A stretch of 64,000 bases of DNA from Sphingobium sp. CCH11-B1 (GCF_001556865.1 NZ_LSJY01000018.1:6710-70709); one strand, 5' to 3'; shown: positions 1 to 9,036, counted from the stretch's first letter. Numbers and translations are program-made. Notes: generated by a model from the sequence alone, not told the origin.

Positions 1-31
1 ACGTTCAGCGACGACCCTGGCCCCCTTCGGA

Positions 32-349
32 TCAACAGCGCGAATTGCGGTCGATCGCGCGGCCGGCCAGCGCGCCTGCGCCCGCTCCGATGATCGTGCC
101 CGGAGCGCGGTCGCCGCGGGTGTCGACGGCCCGGCCCAGCAGCGCGCCGGCGACACCGCCGAGCAGCAGGCCGGTCGTGCCGCCCGACTTGCGGCAGCGA
201 TAGCGATAATCGTCGCGATAATCGCCGCGACGGTCATAGTCGCGGTAGTGGCGTTCGCGATGGGGACGCGCCTCGGCAGCCGCTGGAACAACCGAAGAAA
301 CGGTGGCGGCGGCGAGCGCGGTAGCCAGAATGGCCTTGCTGATCTTCAT
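32..349 (-). CDS. Glycine-zipper 2TM envelope protein
   Basis: Small exported protein of 105 residues. The start is placed at 349 because a purine-rich GGAGGAGA site lies just upstream and an Ala-rich signal peptide (about residues 1-26, ending near AAAEA) begins there; the frame could extend to 376 but that would bury the signal. After the signal comes an Arg/Tyr/Asp-rich stretch, then two glycine-zipper segments (GLLLGGVAGALLGRAVD and GTIIGAGAGALAGRAID) typical of the SlyB/Rick_17kDa-type 2TM family. These are thought to sit in or near the outer membrane. Exact role unknown. Confidence 0.8.
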   Translation of the reverse strand: MKISKAILATALAAATVSSVVPAAAEARPHRERHYRDYDRRGDYRDDYRYRCRKSGGTTGLLLGGVAGALLGRAVDTRGDRAPGTIIGAGAGALAGRAIDRNSRC

Positions 350-462
350 TGTCTTCTCCTCCAGACGATGACTCATTGACTGTGAGGAGCGTTATGCGTC
401 CGGTCTCATGGGCCGAAGCTGAACCGAGCCGTTATTCTGCGTTCAGCAAATTGTGTTAGCGA

Positions 463-1155
463 TCAGGGATCGAGCGCCGGCAAGGCCCAGTCGATCGCGC
501 CGCGGCCATGGGCCTCCAGAAAGGCGTTGGCGCGGGAAAAGGGACGCGATCCCAGGAAGCCATTATGTGCGGACAATGGGGAGGGATGGGCAGATTTGAT
601 CACCAGATGGCGGTTCTGGTCGACGAACCCCGCCTTACGCTGGGCATAGGCGCCCCATAGCATGAAGACGACCGGCTTTTCGCTCTGCGCCACCAGACGC
701 ACGACTGCGTCGGTGAAGAGTTCCCAACCCTTGCCCTGATGCGATGCTGCGCGGCCCATCTCGACCGTTAGAACGCTGTTGAGCAACAACACACCTTGCC
801 GCGCCCAATGTTCCAGAAATCCGTGGCGCGCCGGAACGATCCCCAGGTCCGCCTGCATTTCCTTGTAGATGTTTACCAGTGAAGGCGGCGTTCGCACACC
901 GGGGCGCACGGAAAAACACAGGCCATGCGCCTGGCCCTCGCCATGATAGGGGTCCTGCCCCAATATCACTGCCTTCACTTGATCCAGCGGCGTCAGGTCC
1001 AGCGCCCGGAAATATTCGCTGCCCCTGGGAAAGACGCGCTTGCCGGCTGCTTTTTCGGATTGAAGAAAGCTTTTGAGATTCTGCATATGAGGCGCAGCGA
1101 ACTGCTCGGTCAGGGGTTTGCGCCAACTTTCGTGCAGCTTGATCGTCTCGCTCAT
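463..1155 (-). CDS. ung: Uracil-DNA glycosylase, family 1
   Basis: Excises uracil from DNA to start base-excision repair. The 230-residue protein carries the water-activating loop GQDPYHG (residues 66-72, catalytic Asp68) and the DNA-intercalation motif HPSPLS (190-195, catalytic His190), both hallmarks of Ung. Length matches the family. It is divergent from the beta-lactamase-like gene, with 85 bases between the starts that must hold both promoters. Confidence 0.97.
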   Translation of the reverse strand: MSETIKLHESWRKPLTEQFAAPHMQNLKSFLQSEKAAGKRVFPRGSEYFRALDLTPLDQVKAVILGQDPYHGEGQAHGLCFSVRPGVRTPPSLVNIYKEMQADLGIVPARHGFLEHWARQGVLLLNSVLTVEMGRAASHQGKGWELFTDAVVRLVAQSEKPVVFMLWGAYAQRKAGFVDQNRHLVIKSAHPSPLSAHNGFLGSRPFSRANAFLEAHGRGAIDWALPALDP

Positions 1156-1240
1156 GCGTCCTGTGATGGCCCGTCCTGCAAAGTGCTGTCAACGGCGTGA
1201 ACCTACTTGCCTCGCCGCTTGTGATTCGCGACAGTGGCGC

Positions 1241-2296
1241 ATGGATTTTCTTCGTCCGATCAGCGTCCTTACCGCTTTCAGCCTGTTCGTTGCGCCGCTG
1301 CCGGGCGCAGATGCGTTCGGCCCGCCGCCCAAGCCGCTGCTCCAGCAAACGGCCGAGGCGAAGTTGCTGGGAGAGTTCGCCCGTTTCGCCACCCTGTCGG
1401 ACGGCACGGTCGGGATTGCAGTGCGCGACCTTCAGACCGGGGAAACGCAAGCGCTGAACGGCGATACGCTCTTTCCCATGGCCAGCGCCTACAAGGTTGC
1501 GGTCGCCGGGCGCATCTTCGCCTTGATCGATGCAGGCCAACTCAAGCTCGAAGACCAGCTCGCCCTGGACCCCGCCTTGGCGAGTGAAGGCGGGATCGCC
1601 TGGATGTTCTCGCAGCCTGGCGCGCACCTTTCCGTCGATCGCCTGTTGCAACTGATGATGCAGAAGAGCGACAATAACGCCACCGACGTTCTGGTGGCAC
1701 GGGCAGGCGGTCCGCAGGCAATCACCCAGTTCGTGACTGGACTTGGCGTGCGGGGCTTGCGGGTGGACAGCGACACGGCGCACCTTCTGTATCGCGCCAT
1801 GGGCATTCATCCGCTCTCGGGCACCTTCAGACAGAATGCGGAAGCCGCGCGCAAGGCCGATCCGCAAATCGCCGTGCGCGACATCCGGGATCTTCCGAAC
1901 ATCGCCTTTGCCGCCGAGCCGGAGGACACATCGACGCCCACGGCCATGCTCGATCTGGTCACCGCGTTCGAGGCTGGGCGCGCCCTGTCGCCGGCAAGTA
2001 CGCAGCGGCTCTTCACCATCATGGCCGGATGCGAAACGGGCAAGGCGCGGATCGTTGGAATGCTCCCGCCCGGCACGGCGGTCGCGCACAAGACCGGATC
2101 GCTCAATGGCGTTGGTAACGATGTCGGGGTGGTGCGGCTGCCGGACGGGCGGCGGTTCGCCGTTGTGATGTTCGTCATGAAGGACAGCAAAGGCCATGTG
2201 TCGCGGGACCGCGTGATCGCCGAAGCGGCGCGTGCGGCATATGATTATTTCCTCTACGCCCCGGACAGGGAGCACGGTCGGGCGCACAACGCTTAA
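1241..2296 (+). CDS. Class A beta-lactamase-like serine hydrolase
   Basis: Exported protein of 351 residues; start at 1241 chosen because a hydrophobic signal peptide (about residues 1-25) begins there. It has the penicillin-recognising fold motifs in order: SxxK as S82-AY-K85, SDN at 143-145 and KTG at 284-286. The omega loop is abnormal. After the usual GLRVD segment there is no ExxLN, so no general-base Glu166 is visible, and about 25 extra residues (roughly 185-220) precede a class-A-like DTSTP segment at 229-233. It may be a peptidase, esterase or slow beta-lactamase rather than a resistance enzyme. Confidence 0.8.
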   Translation: MDFLRPISVLTAFSLFVAPLPGADAFGPPPKPLLQQTAEAKLLGEFARFATLSDGTVGIAVRDLQTGETQALNGDTLFPMASAYKVAVAGRIFALIDAGQLKLEDQLALDPALASEGGIAWMFSQPGAHLSVDRLLQLMMQKSDNNATDVLVARAGGPQAITQFVTGLGVRGLRVDSDTAHLLYRAMGIHPLSGTFRQNAEAARKADPQIAVRDIRDLPNIAFAAEPEDTSTPTAMLDLVTAFEAGRALSPASTQRLFTIMAGCETGKARIVGMLPPGTAVAHKTGSLNGVGNDVGVVRLPDGRRFAVVMFVMKDSKGHVSRDRVIAEAARAAYDYFLYAPDREHGRAHNA

Positions 2297-2344
2297 CGCC
2301 GACGACATAGATCGTTACGCTGCCAGCCCAAAAGAGGATGGCTG

Positions 2345-2710
2345 GTGATGCGTATAAAGAGCTTCCGCGATTTCTGGCCTTATTATCTGCAGGAACATGC
2401 ACGGCCCGGCACGCGGGCGCTGCACTATACGGGCACCAGCATCGTCGTGGGGCTGCTCGCGACCTTGCCCGTGTCGCGTCATTGGTGGACGGGATTGGCG
2501 CTGCCGCTCGCCGGCTATGGCTTTGCCTGGGCGGGCCACTGTCTGGTCGAACGCAACCGGCCGGCAACGTTCCGCTATCCATTTTGGTCGCTTCGCGCGG
2601 ATTTCGTGATGTGGCAACGCTTCCTGACTGGCAGGATCGGCCGGGATCTTGAGCTGGCAGGCGTCAGGACCGACGGCACGGTCGATCCTGCGCGGCGAAT
2701 CCTCGCCTGA
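2345..2710 (+). CDS. Mpo1-like (DUF962) membrane protein
   Basis: Small membrane protein of about 121 residues related to yeast Mpo1 / bacterial YGL010w-like proteins. In yeast the family is an Fe(II) dioxygenase acting on 2-hydroxy fatty acids. Visible family features are an early HYTGT motif, a hydrophobic core segment, WAGHCLVERN with its conserved His, and the FRYPFWSLRADF block. Translation may start at GTG 2345 or ATG 2348, both behind an AAGAGGA site. The substrate here is not known; sphingolipid-containing sphingomonads make a 2-hydroxy acyl substrate plausible (inference). Confidence 0.8.
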   Translation: MMRIKSFRDFWPYYLQEHARPGTRALHYTGTSIVVGLLATLPVSRHWWTGLALPLAGYGFAWAGHCLVERNRPATFRYPFWSLRADFVMWQRFLTGRIGRDLELAGVRTDGTVDPARRILA

Positions 2711-2754
2711 TCGATCCGCTTGACCGGCCGTCGCGCTCTGCCACAAAGAGCGCG

Positions 2755-3822
2755 ATGTCTCTTGCCGCCACATTCACCCAACTCGATCGCAGCAGCCTGG
2801 CCCGGCGTTGGCAAGCGTTGGAGGCTCGGTCCGACGCCTCCTTTTTCCTACGCTGGACCTGGATCGGCGCCTGGCTGGACAGCTATCCGGTGACGCCCGA
2901 GTTGATCGCCGTGACCCGCGAAAATGGCGAGGATATCGCGCTGGCGCTGCTGGGTCACGCGATGATGCCTCGGCTGCTGGGAAGCGCGGCGACCCTCAGC
3001 CTCAACCAGTCGGGGGATGCCGCTGCTGACAGGCCCTATATCGAATATAACGGCCTCCTGGTGGCCCGGGGCAAGGAAGAGGACGCTGCTCAGGCTGTCC
3101 TGGCGGCCCTCATGCGTCGGCGGGACTGGCGGATCCTGCGTCTTGGCGGCGTGGTTCCGGGTTCGCCGCTCCTGCAATTGCCGGCCCGCCGCCATCTTCG
3201 CGTCGACGTCTCTCCCGTCTATCAGGTGGATCTCGGCGCGGTTCGATCCGCTTCCGGCGACTATCTCTCGCTGCTCAGCGCCAACACGCGCAGCCAGATA
3301 CGCCGGGCGATGAAGGATCGTGATTCCGGCTTGCCCCATGTGACCGTCGCCACATTGGATGAAATCGGACCCTGGCTGACGGAAATGGCGGCTCTCAATG
3401 CGGGGCGCCATGCCGACAATGCCTGGGATGATGAAGGCTTTCGCAGTTTCGTTGCGACGCTCGCTGCTCGTGGCCTCACGACCGGCGATGTCGAACTGCT
3501 TCGCCTGGACGATGCCGGGGGCATCGTCGGCCTGTTGCTCAATTTCGTCCAGGATGGCGTCGCGATGAACTACCAGTCCGCCTTTGCCGAGGCGCGTAGC
3601 GCGAAAGACAAGCCTGGCCTTCTTTGTCATGCCGCCGCCGTTGGTCACTATGCTGACCGGGGCCTGTCTCGCTACTCGCTTCTCGCAGGCAAGGATCGAT
3701 ACAAACAGAGCCTCTCCACCTGCGAGGAGCAATTGGAGTGGTGGCAGATCGAGCGGGTCAGCCCTCGCCTGGAGCTGGAAGCGATATTACGTCGCCTGTT
3801 CAGGCGCCCAGCTTCCGCATGA
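2755..3822 (+). CDS. GNAT acyltransferase, CelD/BcsL (Acetyltransf_6) family
   Basis: Predicted cytosolic acyltransferase of 355 residues. The C-terminal half resembles the BioF2/CelD/FemAB-like GNAT fold (conserved blocks around GLLLNFVQDGVAMNYQSAF and the RYSLLAGKDRYKQSL region), which often modifies surface polysaccharides or lipids. It converges on the cupin gene and overlaps its end by 23 bases. A second member of the family lies at 4666-5796 on the other strand. Substrate unknown. Confidence 0.78.
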   Translation: MSLAATFTQLDRSSLARRWQALEARSDASFFLRWTWIGAWLDSYPVTPELIAVTRENGEDIALALLGHAMMPRLLGSAATLSLNQSGDAAADRPYIEYNGLLVARGKEEDAAQAVLAALMRRRDWRILRLGGVVPGSPLLQLPARRHLRVDVSPVYQVDLGAVRSASGDYLSLLSANTRSQIRRAMKDRDSGLPHVTVATLDEIGPWLTEMAALNAGRHADNAWDDEGFRSFVATLAARGLTTGDVELLRLDDAGGIVGLLLNFVQDGVAMNYQSAFAEARSAKDKPGLLCHAAAVGHYADRGLSRYSLLAGKDRYKQSLSTCEEQLEWWQIERVSPRLELEAILRRLFRRPASA

Positions 3823-4669
3823 AGCGGTAAGCGAAGCGGCGAAGGCCCTGCCGTTCGGGCCTATTACTGACTTTCCCCGTCGGCAGCCCCCGCCTGCGCA
3901 GAAGCGCGTTGAAGCTGTGCAATTCGCCTTCCGCGACGCTCCGTTCCGACCGCCATGTCACGGACAGGCTGACCGACACGGTCGGCCCGTTTTCTACGAA
4001 GTGGGGGGCCTTTACCGGCACATGGATGGCGTCTCCCGGCTCGAGCCTCACGGCCATGCCCCGCGCCTTGAATCCATCCTGCCAGACGAGATTGCGGTGA
4101 CCGCCACCGTGAAAATCCTCGCTTTTCTGGGCCGGAACCAATTGTTCGTCACGGGCGGGGAAGACGGTCATCGTCTTTACCCCCATGATCTGGAGCAGGA
4201 TATTATGTTCCGGGTCCATGTGGAACGGGGTCACGCTGCCGGGCGAGGACAGGAAGATGAAGGCTTCCCGATGCAACATCGGCCCGGTCTTGTCCCGCAC
4301 GGTCGGTTCCAGCTCCGCAAGCGCGCCGTCGAGCAGCGCGCCGTAGGCGTCGTCGCGCTCCACATTCTTGAGCACTGCCCAACTGCCGTTGCTTTCGATG
4401 GTGCGGATCGTCTCCCCCAGCGTCAATCCATTGGACGGCGTTTCTTCTGGCTTCACGCCCAGCGGAAGCTTGCCGAGATTATATTCGACCGACGTCGCGG
4501 GCATCCGTTCGGCCAGCGCGGCGAGCGCGTCCAGCGTCAGCAGCGGATGGCCGGCCATGTTGTGGGACAGTTTGGCAGGGCGGTCCGGATAGGCCGCACC
4601 GAAATCGGCGAGCGCCTGAGCGGGGAAGATCGCGCCGCTGTCGGCGGCGACGGGGCTATGAAGGGTCAT
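3800..4669 (-). CDS. JmjC-type cupin protein
   Basis: 289-residue protein with a JmjC/cupin_8-like double-stranded beta-helix. The iron-binding facial triad is visible as HxD in TPFHMDPEHN with a distal His in HVPVKAPHFVENG, so Fe(II)/2-oxoglutarate oxygenase activity is plausible. Its ATG overlaps the stop of the upstream acyltransferase (ATGA, 4666-4669), so the two are translationally coupled. Family members act on proteins, RNA or small molecules; the substrate cannot be read from the sequence. Confidence 0.8.
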   Translation of the reverse strand: MTLHSPVAADSGAIFPAQALADFGAAYPDRPAKLSHNMAGHPLLTLDALAALAERMPATSVEYNLGKLPLGVKPEETPSNGLTLGETIRTIESNGSWAVLKNVERDDAYGALLDGALAELEPTVRDKTGPMLHREAFIFLSSPGSVTPFHMDPEHNILLQIMGVKTMTVFPARDEQLVPAQKSEDFHGGGHRNLVWQDGFKARGMAVRLEPGDAIHVPVKAPHFVENGPTVSVSLSVTWRSERSVAEGELHSFNALLRRRGLPTGKVSNRPERQGLRRFAYRFMRKLGA

Positions 4670-5796
4670 CCCTTTCCTTTCAGCAGACGGGATACAGCCT
4701 CAAGTCCGTTCGCGGCAGACAATGCGGCATTGCGCCGCAACCGCACGGTGCCAAGGCCATGCAGGGCGACACGGTACTGCACGATCGTGCGTCGTTCCGC
4801 CCAAAGGCTGTCGATCATCGGATGGTCGGCGGCAGCGCAACTGTCCATCCAGGCGATGTGCGGATCGTCCTGCACATCGTGAAGATTGGCGATCTCGATC
4901 AGCACGCCGGGGGAAAAGCGGCCGAGCGCTTCATCGAAGGCGATCTTGAAGGAAAAGGCACCGGACCCATGCCGGAAATTGACCAGCATCGCGATCGGCC
5001 GCTCGTCGAGGTCAATGCGCAGCATGTGCAGATTACCGGATGCGAAGGCCGCAGAACAGGCCGCACGGAAGAAGGCGCTATGCTCAGGCCGGTTGGCAAG
5101 AGCCGTACCTTGCTCACCCTTCCACCCGGACGCTTCCAGCGCCAGAAATTCATCGCACCACAAGGCGAGTTCGGCGGGGTTGCCCAGCCGGCGCGTCGCA
5201 ACAGTCCCCAGTTCGCCCAAACGTTTCTGAAGGCGCCGCAATTCCTTTCGCTTCTTGGACCGAACCTGCGTTTCCCAATAGGCGTCGGCGTTCAGGTCGG
5301 ACCGGAGCATCGCGCGTTCGTAGCGATGGATTTCGCGCCAGTTGCGGCCCTGTTCGACGCAGACCGCCTCGATCGCGGCAGCGTTCGCGCCCGCCGCGTC
5401 CAGGCCCTCCAGATGCAGGAAGCCCGCGGCCCAATCGGCCCCATCCAGCTCACGAAAAAAACCGCGCCACGCGGCCGCTTCATGGCCCCGGCGCAGGATC
5501 GGCGCGCCAAAAAAACAATGGTCGTGCATCCAGTTGGCGACGCAGCCGATCGGCAATCGGCCGTGACGGGGTGAAAGGACGACCGGCAGCAGCCCGATCA
5601 CCTTGTCCTGCTCCGTCACCTCGACCAGTCGCACATGACGTTCGCCCGCAAGATGATCGAGCGCCGCGATCAGCATGTCCGGCGCATAAAAGGCATTGGC
5701 TTCGGCCGCATCCTGAGCGAGGTCCCGCCATGCGCCTTGGCTGCCTGTATGCGCGGCGGACGTCGCGGAAAGCGAGGGGTGGGCGGCCATGTCCAT
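4666..5796 (-). CDS. GNAT acyltransferase, CelD/BcsL family (second copy)
   Basis: 376-residue relative of the protein at 2755-3822. Visible are the central KKRKELRRLQKRL basic helix and the C-terminal fold with GAFSFKIAFDEALGRFSPGV and a late MDSCAAADHPMID segment, typical of Acetyltransf_6 proteins. It is the first gene of a two-gene operon with the JmjC cupin. An inverted repeat at 5823-5837 lies just upstream of the start and could be an operator. The start may be Met1 or Met3. Confidence 0.8.
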   Translation of the reverse strand: MDMAAHPSLSATSAAHTGSQGAWRDLAQDAAEANAFYAPDMLIAALDHLAGERHVRLVEVTEQDKVIGLLPVVLSPRHGRLPIGCVANWMHDHCFFGAPILRRGHEAAAWRGFFRELDGADWAAGFLHLEGLDAAGANAAAIEAVCVEQGRNWREIHRYERAMLRSDLNADAYWETQVRSKKRKELRRLQKRLGELGTVATRRLGNPAELALWCDEFLALEASGWKGEQGTALANRPEHSAFFRAACSAAFASGNLHMLRIDLDERPIAMLVNFRHGSGAFSFKIAFDEALGRFSPGVLIEIANLHDVQDDPHIAWMDSCAAADHPMIDSLWAERRTIVQYRVALHGLGTVRLRRNAALSAANGLEAVSRLLKGKG

Positions 5797-5822
5797 AGAA
5801 GCCGTCTCCTAGCCGATAAATA

Positions 5823-5837
5823 TTAGGGAAAACCTAA
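5823..5837. promoter_or_regulatory. Perfect 5-5-5 inverted repeat upstream of acyltransferase operon
   Basis: TTAGG-GAAAA-CCTAA lies 27 bases upstream of the start of the minus-strand acyltransferase and in the region divergent from the epimerase gene. It is AT-rich compared with the surroundings and well placed for an operator. No regulator can be named. Confidence 0.35.
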
Positions 5838-5952
5838 GTCGCCGGTCCACCATCATCGCATATGGCCGGTGCGGCGCTCCATCCGCTATGCTATCGGCGG
5901 ACGGCATGCCGGCATGTCTGTATCCACGGCGATCTAACGGGAGAAGAAGAGC

Positions 5953-6954
5953 GTGACCATATTGGTAACCGGCGTGGCGGGCTTTATTGGCATGCACGTC
6001 GCCGACCAGCTTCTCGCCCGGGGCTTTGCCGTCATCGGGATCGACAACATAAACGACTATTATCCGGTCTCGCTCAAGCGCGACCGGATCGCCGCGCTGC
6101 AGGCGGCGCATGGCCGCTTGTTCACCTTTCACGAACTCGACTTTGCCGACATGGGCGCGTTGCAGGCGGCGCTCGCCGATCAGGTGATCGAATCGGTCGT
6201 CCATCTGGGAGCGCAGGCGGGGGTGCGCTATTCGCTCGTCAATCCGCACGCCTATGTGCGTTCGAATCTTGCGGGGCACGTCAACATTCTGGAACTGGCG
6301 CGCGAGCGCCGAGTCCGCCATCTGGTCTATGCCTCATCCTCCTCCGTTTATGGGGGCAACGATACGCTCCCCTTCCGCGTCGAGGATCGCGCCGATCACC
6401 CGGTGTCGCTCTATGCGGCAACCAAGCGTGCCGACGAGTTGATGAGCGAGACCTATGCTCATCTCTTCCGAATCCCGATGACGGGCCTTCGCTTCTTCAC
6501 CGTCTATGGTCCCTGGGGGCGTCCCGACATGGCGATGTGGATCTTCACGTCCAGGATCCTTGCCGGGCAGCCGATCCCGGTTTTCAACCATGGCCGCATG
6601 CAGCGTGATTTCACCTATATCGACGACATCGTTGCTGGCGTCCTTGGCTGCCTGGACCATCCTCCGGCGGATGATGGCGCGGTGAAGGCCGGCGGCAGCC
6701 GCGCGCCGCATCGGCTCTACAATATCGGCAACAATCGGCCCGAAGAGCTGATGCATCTGATCGCGGTGCTTGAGGAGGCGCTGGGCCGCAAGGCGGAGAT
6801 TGATTTCCAGCCGATCCAGCCCGGTGACGTTCACGCCACTTATGCGGACATCAGCGCCATCGCCCGTGACATCGGCTTTGCCCCCACCACCGGAATTGAG
6901 ACAGGCGTGCCAGAGTTCGTTGACTGGTATCGATCGTATCACCGCGTTGCATGA
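5953..6954 (+). CDS. NAD-dependent epimerase, UDP-glucuronate 4-epimerase-like
   Basis: Extended short-chain dehydrogenase of 333 residues. It has the Rossmann motif GVAGFIG (7-13) and the catalytic YxxxK pair at Tyr154/Lys158. The IDNINDYYPVSLKRDR segment and the FxxVYGPWGRPDMA block are typical of UDP-glucuronate 4-epimerases, which supply UDP-galacturonate for surface polysaccharide. Translation starts at GTG 5953 behind a GGGAGAAGAAGA stretch. Together with kdsD and kdsB downstream it suggests an LPS or capsule sugar supply block. Confidence 0.88.
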   Translation: MTILVTGVAGFIGMHVADQLLARGFAVIGIDNINDYYPVSLKRDRIAALQAAHGRLFTFHELDFADMGALQAALADQVIESVVHLGAQAGVRYSLVNPHAYVRSNLAGHVNILELARERRVRHLVYASSSSVYGGNDTLPFRVEDRADHPVSLYAATKRADELMSETYAHLFRIPMTGLRFFTVYGPWGRPDMAMWIFTSRILAGQPIPVFNHGRMQRDFTYIDDIVAGVLGCLDHPPADDGAVKAGGSRAPHRLYNIGNNRPEELMHLIAVLEEALGRKAEIDFQPIQPGDVHATYADISAIARDIGFAPTTGIETGVPEFVDWYRSYHRVA

Positions 6955-7214
6955 TCTCGCTACGTTGAGCCGCATTATCGGTTCATCGCCCACGAAGAGC
7001 GGCGCAAATGCAACGCCCTAGCTCTATTCTCGCTTCGCGGACGCAAAATGGATTGCCATAAGTGTCTGAAAGCGCGTAAGTCATCGGCCAGGCCAGCTGG
7101 GGCGAGTTGGTCAAGGGGGGTCGCGGAACGAGGAGGGACGGCACATCCTAGTCGATGGCCGTCGCCGCTGGACGACCGGTTCCTGGTCGCACATGCGGAA
7201 AAAAGGGCAAACGC

Positions 7215-8225
7215 GTGTCGATATCAGCTTCGAAGATCATCCCTTTTGGCAATGGCGGACATATCGTAGAAAGCGCCTGCCGAAGCCTTTCCATTGCGGC
7301 TTCAGGACTGAGCGCGATGGAATCGAGATTCTCGGACCGGGAATTTTCGGCCACCTTCCTGCGCGTCGTTGGCGTCATCATGAACGTTCGGGGACGGGTG
7401 ATCGTCACCGGTATCGGCAAGAGCGGCATTGTCGCCCGCAAGATGACCGCCACCCTGACGTCCACAGGGACGCCGGCGATCTTCCTGCATCCGGCCGACG
7501 CCGGTCATGGCGACCTGGGCATGATCACGCCTGACGATGTGGTGTTGATGTTGTCGCACTCGGGAGAGTCGACGGAGCTTGGCCCGATCATCCAATATTG
7601 CAAGCGTTTCGCCATCCCTCTCGCGGCGATGACCGCGCGCGGAACGAGCACGGTGGCGCTGGCCGCGGACCTGTGCATCCTGATGCCGGAAGTGGAGGAA
7701 GCGTGCCCCAATGCGCTTGCCCCCACCACATCGACGACCGTGCAGATGGCTTTCGGGGATGCGCTGGCGATCGCGCTCATGGAAATGCGTGGCTTTTCAG
7801 CGGACGATTTCCATAAATTCCATCCCAATGGCCGTCTTGGCGCGCAACTCGTCAAGGTGCGGGAACTTATGGCCGCCGGAACGGATGTTCCGAGCGTCAG
7901 GGAAGACGCCTCGCTGCTGGACGCCACGATCGAAATGACGCGCGCGCGCCTTGGCGGCACGGCGGTGGTCGACCGGAACGGATGTCTTATCGGCGCCTTC
8001 ACCGATGGAGACTTGCGCCGGACTGTAACGGGCAAGCAGAATCTCACGGAGTCCGTCGGGCGCTTCATGACCGTCCAGCCTCTGGCGATCGGCCCTGAAG
8101 AACTGGCGTCCGAGGCGCTTCGCCTGATGCATGAGAAGAACATCATGCTGCTCTTCGTATGCGACAACAGCAAGCTGGTGGGGGCCGTGCACATGCACGA
8201 CCTGCTGCACGCCGGGGTTGCCTGA
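7215..8225 (+). CDS. kdsD: D-arabinose-5-phosphate isomerase, KpsF/GutQ family
   Basis: Interconverts ribulose-5-phosphate and arabinose-5-phosphate, the first step to Kdo. The 336-residue protein has an N-terminal SIS domain (GRVIVTGIGKSGIVARKM; SHSGESTE sugar-binding segment) and two C-terminal CBS domains (about residues 205-330). The most likely start is GTG 7215, giving VSISASKI; an upstream ATG at 7155 would add 20 residues unlike the family. It overlaps or abuts kdsB, so both are probably translated from one message. Confidence 0.92.
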   Translation: MSISASKIIPFGNGGHIVESACRSLSIAASGLSAMESRFSDREFSATFLRVVGVIMNVRGRVIVTGIGKSGIVARKMTATLTSTGTPAIFLHPADAGHGDLGMITPDDVVLMLSHSGESTELGPIIQYCKRFAIPLAAMTARGTSTVALAADLCILMPEVEEACPNALAPTTSTTVQMAFGDALAIALMEMRGFSADDFHKFHPNGRLGAQLVKVRELMAAGTDVPSVREDASLLDATIEMTRARLGGTAVVDRNGCLIGAFTDGDLRRTVTGKQNLTESVGRFMTVQPLAIGPEELASEALRLMHEKNIMLLFVCDNSKLVGAVHMHDLLHAGVA

Positions 8226-9031
8226 GCGTTCTGGTCGTCATTCCCGCGCGGGCGGGATCGTCCCGCCTGCCGCGCAAGCCACTCCGCCTGATTGCCGGGC
8301 GGACGTTGCTTCATCGCACGATTGCGATGGCGCGCTCCGCGATCGACGCACGGAAGGATGTGGCGCTCGTCGTGGCGACAGACGACCGGGAAATCGCGGA
8401 TCATGCAGCCGCGGTCGGCTGTACCGCAATCATGACCGACAGCGCCATTGCTACCGGCTCCGGCCGCGCTCTGGCCGCTGCCTTGTCGCGGTCGCACTTG
8501 CCCCGTTTCGTCGTCAATCTTCAAGGCGATTCGCCCTTTCAGCCCAAAGGCGCTCTCGATGCTGTCATCGCCGCGTTGCAGATGGGGGCGGACGTCGCGA
8601 CTCCGGTCATCGGGCTGGATTGGGCGGCGCTCGACGCGTTGCGCGAACACAAGGTGCAGTCTCCCTTCAGCGGGACGACATGCGCCCGGTCGCCAGACGG
8701 ACGCGCGCTCTGGTTTTCCAAGATGATCATCCCCGCGATCCGCGACGAGGCGGCCTTGCGCGCCAGCCAGCCAGGCTCGCCGGTTTGGCGGCATGTGGGC
8801 CTCTATGGCTATACGCTTGATGCGCTTCGGCGCTTCGAAGCCTCGCCGCCGACCAGTCTCGAACAATTGGAGGGATTGGAACAGCTTCGCTTGCTGGAAC
8901 TGGGCATAGCCGTAACGGCGGTGGCGGTGGACCCACCGCTGTTCGACAGCAGCGGGATCGACACGGAAGCGGATATCGCACGTGTGGAAGCCCTTATCGC
9001 CGCCCATGGCGATCCCACGCCTTTGCTGTAA
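8159..9031 (+). CDS. kdsB: 3-deoxy-manno-octulosonate cytidylyltransferase
   Basis: Activates Kdo as CMP-Kdo for lipid A core or capsule. The family signature VVIPARAGSSRLPRKPL is present close to the N-terminus, followed by NLQGDSPF (a variant of NVQGDEPL), GLYGYTLDALR, LEQLEGLEQLRLLELG and the late GIDTEADIARV block. The only ATG in frame upstream (8159) makes a 66-base overlap with kdsD and adds 21 odd residues. The family alignment instead points to a start near CTG 8222, which overlaps the kdsD stop. The true start is uncertain. Confidence 0.88.
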   Translation: MRQQQAGGGRAHARPAARRGCLSVLVVIPARAGSSRLPRKPLRLIAGRTLLHRTIAMARSAIDARKDVALVVATDDREIADHAAAVGCTAIMTDSAIATGSGRALAAALSRSHLPRFVVNLQGDSPFQPKGALDAVIAALQMGADVATPVIGLDWAALDALREHKVQSPFSGTTCARSPDGRALWFSKMIIPAIRDEAALRASQPGSPVWRHVGLYGYTLDALRRFEASPPTSLEQLEGLEQLRLLELGIAVTAVAVDPPLFDSSGIDTEADIARVEALIAAHGDPTPLL

Positions 9032-9036
9032 TTGCC

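Noticed and set aside
635..2308. 557-codon open frame on the minus strand
   Set aside because: Runs antisense through ung (alternate frame) and the beta-lactamase-like gene; low-complexity Arg/Gly/Ala composition and no domain. High GC makes such shadow frames common.
3584..4882. 432-codon plus-strand frame opposite the JmjC cupin
   Set aside because: Shadow frame; the minus strand has the HxD...H iron motif and coupled start.
7505..9007. 500-codon minus-strand frame opposite kdsD/kdsB
   Set aside because: Both plus-strand genes have full family signatures; the antisense product has biased composition.
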